From: Sphaerisporangium flaviroseum
GTDB taxonomy: Bacteria > Actinomycetota > Actinomycetes > Streptosporangiales > Streptosporangiaceae
Assembly: GCF_039537005.1 (NCBI RefSeq)
Contig: NZ_BAAAZR010000003.1
Span: 117,311 to 181,310, forward strand
DNA: 64,000 nucleotides
Direction of reading: 5' to 3'
The position numbers and the translations under genes were made by a program. Below the pieces are notes generated by a model, which saw nothing but the letters and a program-made list of their open reading frames with translations, searched no databases and was not told where the DNA came from. This document shows, piece by piece, positions 59,611-64,000 of this stretch; position 1 is the stretch's first letter; each line of letters opens with the position of its first letter.

Positions 59611-60702
59611 ATGAGGGTGGTCCTCGCGGGCGGCGGAACAGCCGGCCATATCGAACCCGCCCTGGCACTGGCCGACGCGCTCCGCAGGCAGGACCCGAGC
59701 ATCGGGATCACCTGCCTCGGCACCGAGCGCGGGCTGGAGACCAGGCTGGTTCCCGCGCGGGGGTACGAGCTCGCGCTCGTGCCCGCGGTCCCGCTGCCGC
59801 GTGCCATCACGCCGCAGTTGCTGACCGTTCCCGGCCGGTTGGCCGGGGCGATCAACGCGGCCGCCGGCATCATGGACCGCGTCCAGGCCGACGTGCTGGT
59901 CGGCTTCGGGGGATACGTCGCCACCCCGGCCTACCTGGCGGCGCGGCGGCGTGGCGTGCCGATCGTGGTCCACGAGGCCAATCCGCGCCCCGGCCTCGCC
60001 AACCGGCTCGGCGCCCGCATCACCGAGCACGTCTTCACCGGCCACCCCGACGCCACGCTGCCCCATGCCGAGTACGTCGGCATCCCGCTGCGCCGGGAGA
60101 TCGTCACGCTCGACCGGCTGTCGATGGGCGACAAGGCCAGGTCCTACTTCGGCCTGGAGAACGACCGGCCGACGCTGCTGGTCTTCGGCGGCTCGCAGGG
60201 GGCGCGTGCCGTCAACGAGGCGGCCCTCGCCGCCGCGCCCGTCCTGCGCCAGGCCGGCGTCCAGGTGCTCCACGTGATCGGCCCCAAGAACACCGTCGGC
60301 CAGGAGCCGCCGCCAGGCGATCCGCAGTACGTCGTGCTGCCCTATGTCGACCGCATGGATCTGGCCTACGCCGCCGCCGACTTCGTGTTGTGCCGCAGCG
60401 GGGCGATGACCTGCGCCGAGTTGACCGCCGTGGGGCTGCCCGCGGCCTACGTCCCGCTGCCACACGGCAACGGGGAGCAGAAGCTCAATGCGATGCCGAT
60501 CGTCGCGGCCGGGGGAGGCATGATGGTGGACAACGCCGATCTGACCGCCGATTGGATCATCCAGACGGTGCTTCCGGTACTCCGTGATCCCGAGCGGGTC
60601 GTCGCGATGTCGGACGCCGCCTCCCGGATGGGCCGCAAGGACGCCGACGCGGTGCTGGCCCGCAAGGTCATCGAGGTCATCACCGCCGGAGGCCGCCGGT
60701 GA
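59611..60702 (+). CDS. murG: Lipid I GlcNAc-transferase (MurG)
   Basis: A 363-residue GT-B enzyme that makes lipid II at the inner membrane face. N-terminal GGGTAGHIEPALALA, GFGGYVATPAYLAA, HEANPRPGLANRL and C-terminal FGGSQGARAVNEA, SGAMTCAELTAVGLPA, VPLPHGNGEQKLNA are all standard. GAAAGGA precedes the ATG. Overlaps murC by four bases. Confidence 0.96.
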   Translation: MRVVLAGGGTAGHIEPALALADALRRQDPSIGITCLGTERGLETRLVPARGYELALVPAVPLPRAITPQLLTVPGRLAGAINAAAGIMDRVQADVLVGFGGYVATPAYLAARRRGVPIVVHEANPRPGLANRLGARITEHVFTGHPDATLPHAEYVGIPLRREIVTLDRLSMGDKARSYFGLENDRPTLLVFGGSQGARAVNEAALAAAPVLRQAGVQVLHVIGPKNTVGQEPPPGDPQYVVLPYVDRMDLAYAAADFVLCRSGAMTCAELTAVGLPAAYVPLPHGNGEQKLNAMPIVAAGGGMMVDNADLTADWIIQTVLPVLRDPERVVAMSDAASRMGRKDADAVLARKVIEVITAGGRR

Positions 60703-62108
60703 GCCTCGTCAAGCTGATCGAGCCGGTGGCGGCGGGAGATCTCGGCCGGGTTCACTTCATCGGCATCGGCGGGTCCGGCATGTCCGGCATCGCCCGCATC
60801 CTGCTCAAGCGCGGGGTGGCGGTGTCCGGGAGCGACGCCCGTAGCTCCCAGATGGTGGCCGAGCTGCGCGACCTGGGCGCCACCGTCCACGTGGGGCACG
60901 CCGCCTCGCACATCAGGCACGTCGACACCGTCGTGGTGTCCACCGCGATTCGCGACTCCAACCCCGAGCTGGGCGAGGCGCTGCGCCAGGGGCTGCGCGT
61001 CATCCCCCGCGCCGCGGCGCTCGCCGCCGTGATGGTCGGGCGCACCGGCATCGCCGTCGCGGGCACCCACGGCAAGACGACCACCACCTCGATGCTCACG
61101 GTCGCCCTGCAGAAGTGCGGGCGCGACCCGTCCTACTGCGTGGGCGGCCAGCTGGTGACGACCGGCCTCGGGGCCGACGAGGGCGCCGGCGACGTGTTCG
61201 TGGCCGAGGCCGACGAGAGCGACGGGTCCTTCCTCATGCTCGCCCCCCGCGTGGCCGTCGTGACCAACGTCGAGGCCGATCACCTCGACAACTACGGCGA
61301 CCCGCAGGCGGTGCACGACAGCTTCGCCCGCTTCGTCGAGCGCATCGGCTCGTCCCTTGTGGTCTGCGCCGACGATCCGGGCGCCGCGGCGCTGGTCCCG
61401 CTGGCCCGTGCCCGTGGCCTGCGCGTGCGCACCTACGGCGAGGCCGAGGGCGCCGACGTCCGGGTCATCGGCATCGCCCCCGACGGGTTCGGGGTCGCGT
61501 TCTCGGTGGAGGGCAAGGGCGACGTCCGGCTGGCCGTGCCCGGCCGGCACAACGCGCTGAACGCCACCGCGGCCCTCGCGGTCGCCGAGGAGCTGGGCGT
61601 GCCGTTCGACGAGTTCCGCGACGGCCTGGCGGCGTTCACCGGGGCCAAGCGCCGGTTCGAGGCCAAGGGAGAGGCGGCCGGCGTGGCCGTCTTCGACAGC
61701 TACGCCCACCACCCCACCGAGCTGGCCGCCGACCTGCGCGCCGCCCGCGACGTGGTGGCGTCGTTCTCCGGGCCCTCCGGCCGCGTCATCGCGGTCTTCC
61801 AGCCCCATCTCTACTCCCGCACCCGCTTCTTCGCCGACGAGTTCGGCGCCGCGCTGGGCCTGGCCGACGAGGCGATCGTGCTCGACGTGTACGGGGCCCG
61901 CGAGGACCCCGAGCCCGGCGTCTCGGGCGCGCTGGTGGCGGGCAAGGTCCCGCTCCCCGCCGATCGGGTGGCCTACGTCTCCGACCGGGCCTCGGTCCCG
62001 GCCATGGTCGCCGAGCGTGCCCGTCCGGGTGACCTCGTGCTGACCATGGGCGCCGGTGACGTCACCGAGCTGGGCCCGCACATCGTCGCCGAGCTCGCCT
62101 CCCGGTGA
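60699..62108 (+). CDS. murC: UDP-MurNAc : L-alanine ligase (MurC)
   Basis: A 469-residue ligase that adds the first stem-peptide residue. HFIGIGGSGMSGIARILL start region, VAGTHGKTTTTSML ATP loop, ADESDGSFLML, TNVEADHLDNYGD and SYAHHPTELAADL motifs are all present. GTG start overlaps the murG stop as GTGA; stop overlaps ftsQ likewise. Confidence 0.96.
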   Translation: MSLVKLIEPVAAGDLGRVHFIGIGGSGMSGIARILLKRGVAVSGSDARSSQMVAELRDLGATVHVGHAASHIRHVDTVVVSTAIRDSNPELGEALRQGLRVIPRAAALAAVMVGRTGIAVAGTHGKTTTTSMLTVALQKCGRDPSYCVGGQLVTTGLGADEGAGDVFVAEADESDGSFLMLAPRVAVVTNVEADHLDNYGDPQAVHDSFARFVERIGSSLVVCADDPGAAALVPLARARGLRVRTYGEAEGADVRVIGIAPDGFGVAFSVEGKGDVRLAVPGRHNALNATAALAVAEELGVPFDEFRDGLAAFTGAKRRFEAKGEAAGVAVFDSYAHHPTELAADLRAARDVVASFSGPSGRVIAVFQPHLYSRTRFFADEFGAALGLADEAIVLDVYGAREDPEPGVSGALVAGKVPLPADRVAYVSDRASVPAMVAERARPGDLVLTMGAGDVTELGPHIVAELASR

Positions 62109-62776
62109 GCCCGTCGGCCTGGCGCACGGCCTTCGCCGTCCTGCTCTCCTGCGGGGTGGTGGGGGCCGCCGCCTGGCTGGTGTTCTTCTCCCCGGTGCTC
62201 GGGGTGCGCGACATCGCGATCTCGGGGAACGCCGGGCTCCCCGACGACCAGATCCGCCGGGCGGCCGCGGTCCCCGACCACCAGCCGATGGCCACCGTCG
62301 ATGTGGAGCTGGTCCGGCGCCGCATCGCCGCGCTGCGGCAGGTCGAGTCGGTCAGCGTGGAGCGCGGCTGGCCCGGCACCCTGAAGGTCCGGCTCGTCGA
62401 GCGACGGCCGGTGGCGGTGGTCCTCTCGGCGGGCAAGGCTTCGGTGGTCGACCGGCACGGGGTGGTGATCGAGATCAGGGACATCGCCCCGGCCGGCCTT
62501 CCCTCGCTCCAGGTCGGCCGCTTCGGCGAGGGCGACCCGGCCACCAGGGCCGCGCTCACGGTCCTCAGCGCGCTTCCCGCCGACCTGGCGCGCCGGGTTC
62601 AACTGGTCCGCGCCGTGTCGGCGGAGGATGTCTCACTTCGCCTGGGCGACGGCCGTACGATCATGTGGGGTGGGGCCGAGCGCACCCGCGACAAGGCGCG
62701 CATCGCGCTCACGCTGCTCCAACGCCCTGCCGACAGCTACGACGTCAGCTCACCGGATGTCGTGACAGTCAAGTGA
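62105..62776 (+). CDS. ftsQ: Cell division protein FtsQ
   Basis: A 223-residue bitopic protein with a very short cytoplasmic tail, one membrane segment (FAVLLSCGVVGAAAWLVFF) and an external POTRA domain (VRDIAISGNAGLPDDQIRRA) followed by the FtsQ domain (RQVESVSVERGWPGTLKVRLVE in two pieces). It ties FtsL/FtsB-type proteins to the division complex. The cytoplasmic tail is shorter than in many actinomycetes. GTG start overlaps murC. Confidence 0.93.
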   Translation: MSPSAWRTAFAVLLSCGVVGAAAWLVFFSPVLGVRDIAISGNAGLPDDQIRRAAAVPDHQPMATVDVELVRRRIAALRQVESVSVERGWPGTLKVRLVERRPVAVVLSAGKASVVDRHGVVIEIRDIAPAGLPSLQVGRFGEGDPATRAALTVLSALPADLARRVQLVRAVSAEDVSLRLGDGRTIMWGGAERTRDKARIALTLLQRPADSYDVSSPDVVTVK

Positions 62777-62904
62777 TATGCCGCACAGCCGGACAGGTTC
62801 CGGCAGGAGCGAAAGGGACAGGCCGCGACACGCCGGACGAGCTTGCGGCGCGGTGAGTTGACCCTGGGGGAGCGGCAACCCTACTGTCCGTATCATTCCT
62901 CAGG

Positions 62905-62942
62905 TTGACATAACTCTAAATCTCAACTTGAGGGTGAGAGTT
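62905..62942 (+). promoter_or_regulatory. ftsZ promoter region with 31-bp palindrome
   Basis: TTGACA at 62905-62910 is a good -35. A dyad centred on base 62927 follows: AACTCT (62912-62917) pairs with AGAGTT (62937-62942), and CTCAA (62922-62926) with TTGAG (62928-62932). It would overlap the spacer, the -10 and the start point, acting either as operator or as 5' RNA hairpin. The rest of the 62777-63011 gap has a small stem GCCGGA/TCCGGC near 62788-62804. Confidence 0.65.
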
Positions 62943-63011
62943 AAACAAGAAGGTCCGGCACCGTTTCGGGCTTCACGTAATGCAAGTAAACGAGCGGAAA
63001 GGCCCCTCGTC

Positions 63012-64000
63012 GTGGCAGCACCGCAGAACTACCTCGCGGTCATCAAGGTCGTCGGCATCGGCGGCGGCGGAGTGAACGCCGTGAACCGGATGATCGAGGA
63101 GGGACTCAAGGGCGTCGAGTTCATCGCCATCAACACCGACGCCCAGGCGCTGCTGATGAGTGACGCCGACGTCAAGCTCGACGTGGGCCGTGAGCTCACG
63201 CGCGGCCTCGGCGCGGGAGCCAATCCCGAGGTCGGGCGCAAGGCCGCGGAGGACCACCGCGAGGAGATCGAAGAGGTCCTCAAGGGCGCCGACATGGTCT
63301 TCGTCACGGCTGGGGAGGGCGGCGGCACCGGCACCGGCGGCGCGCCCGTGGTGGCGAACATCGCCCGCTCGCTCGGCGCGTTGACCATAGGGGTCGTCAC
63401 CCGGCCCTTCAGCTTCGAGGGCAGGCGCCGCGCGGCGCAGGCCGAGGCGGGCATCGAGACCCTGCGTGACGAGGTCGACACGCTCATCGTCATCCCCAAC
63501 GACCGCCTGCTGTCGATCTCCGACCGCCAGGTCAGCGTGCTCGACGCCTTCAAGGCGGCCGACCAGGTGCTGCTCTCCGGTGTGCAGGGCATCACCGACC
63601 TCATCACCACACCCGGGCTGATCAACCTGGACTTCGCCGACGTGAAGTCGGTCATGTCCGGCGCGGGTTCGGCGCTGATGGGCATAGGGCACGCACGCGG
63701 GGACGACAGGTCCGTCGCGGCGGCCGAGATGGCGGTCTCCAGCCCGCTGCTGGAGGCGAGCATCGACGGCGCCCACGGGGTGCTGCTGTCCATCGCCGGT
63801 GGATCCGACCTCGGCCTGTTCGAGATCAACGAGGCGGCGCAGCTGGTGTCCAACGCGGCCGCGCTGGACGCCAACATCATCTTCGGCACGGTCATCGACG
63901 ACGCCCTCGGCGACGAGGTGCGCGTCACGGTGATCGCGGCCGGATTCGACGAGGTCCTGCCGGAGAAGCCGGCCGCCGTGCCGCAGCCGGGGGGGTCGCC
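63012..64000 (+). CDS. ftsZ: Cell division protein FtsZ, 3'-truncated by window end
   Basis: The first 329 residues of the tubulin-like GTPase that forms the Z-ring. Tubulin signature GGGTGTG at 103-109, IGGGGVNAVNRMI at the N-terminus, the catalytic T7 loop NLDFADVKSVM from 205, and the start of the variable linker (PEKPAAVPQPGG) at the window edge. GTG at 63012, with GAAAGG upstream, gives the usual AAPQNYLAVIKVVG start. The C-terminal tail lies outside. Confidence 0.96.
   Translation, partial: MAAPQNYLAVIKVVGIGGGGVNAVNRMIEEGLKGVEFIAINTDAQALLMSDADVKLDVGRELTRGLGAGANPEVGRKAAEDHREEIEEVLKGADMVFVTAGEGGGTGTGGAPVVANIARSLGALTIGVVTRPFSFEGRRRAAQAEAGIETLRDEVDTLIVIPNDRLLSISDRQVSVLDAFKAADQVLLSGVQGITDLITTPGLINLDFADVKSVMSGAGSALMGIGHARGDDRSVAAAEMAVSSPLLEASIDGAHGVLLSIAGGSDLGLFEINEAAQLVSNAAALDANIIFGTVIDDALGDEVRVTVIAAGFDEVLPEKPAAVPQPGGS

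Overview
The window is a GC-rich actinobacterial chromosome segment. GTG starts and ATGA/GTGA stop-start overlaps are frequent. The gene content and order (priA/def/fmt/rsmB, rib genes, pepQ-efp-nusB, a complete mraZ-to-ftsZ cluster preceded by MoxR/DUF58/transglutaminase genes) fit a filamentous actinomycete. Streptosporangiales (Nonomuraea/Streptosporangium-like) is my best guess, from overall protein similarity only; no taxonomic marker was searched. I saw no rRNA, tRNA, CRISPR array, transposase or prophage gene.

Layout. (1) 1-8.3 kb: the 3' part of priA, two paralogous genes of unknown function, then def, fmt and rsmB on the + strand. (2) 8.4-13.5 kb: a cupin gene, a short-chain dehydrogenase (SDR) behind a near-perfect TetR-type operator, then a repeat-rich stretch holding rpe (minus strand), a 2H phosphoesterase and a second SDR. 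rpe lies between long repeats in opposite orientation. (3) 13.5-19.7 kb: a minus-strand oligopeptide/dipeptide ABC importer operon (permease, lipoprotein binding protein, permease, two ATPases). (4) 20-25.1 kb: an MpaB-family oxygenase, then an FMN-riboswitch-led riboflavin operon (ribE, PnuC/RibM-like transporter, ribBA, a possible 36-codon ORF, ribH, a PH-domain membrane protein). (5) 25.1-35.3 kb: small unknowns, a minus-strand ssu-like sulfonate operon (ssuCBAD), and divergently a + strand set of molybdenum-hydroxylase maturation genes (CoxD, CoxE, XdhC/CoxF, MocA types) without structural enzyme subunits, then a likely F420-dependent LLM oxidoreductase. (6) 35.4-37.7 kb: a divergent TetR / 14-TM MFS exporter pair. 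(7) 37.7-42.5 kb: pepQ-efp-nusB, a methyltransferase, dinB behind a LexA box, and a DUF3040 gene. (8) 42.9-47.7 kb: transglutaminase, DUF58 and MoxR on the minus strand. (9) 48.1-64 kb: mraZ-rsmH-ftsL-ftsI-murE-murF-mraY-murD-ftsW-murG-murC-ftsQ-ftsZ, with ftsZ cut by the window end.

How it works together. The last 16 kb makes meso-DAP peptidoglycan precursors and the division machinery as one tightly coupled transcription unit, starting at a promoter overlapped by MraZ-type TGGNG repeats; ftsZ has its own promoter region with a 31-bp palindrome. Most other genes are housekeeping or ordinary transport. The parts that ordinary annotation does not explain are the repeat island around rpe (171-bp repeats, a hairpin array with compensatory changes, 60-bp and 53-bp tandem arrays), the tandem paralogs with a CxCxxC motif, the low-complexity and histidine-rich insertions in PriA, in-frame repeat expansions in FtsI and MurD, and several orphan operators. 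I did not find a clear new multi-gene system; the repeat island and the paralog pair are the best candidates for something undescribed.
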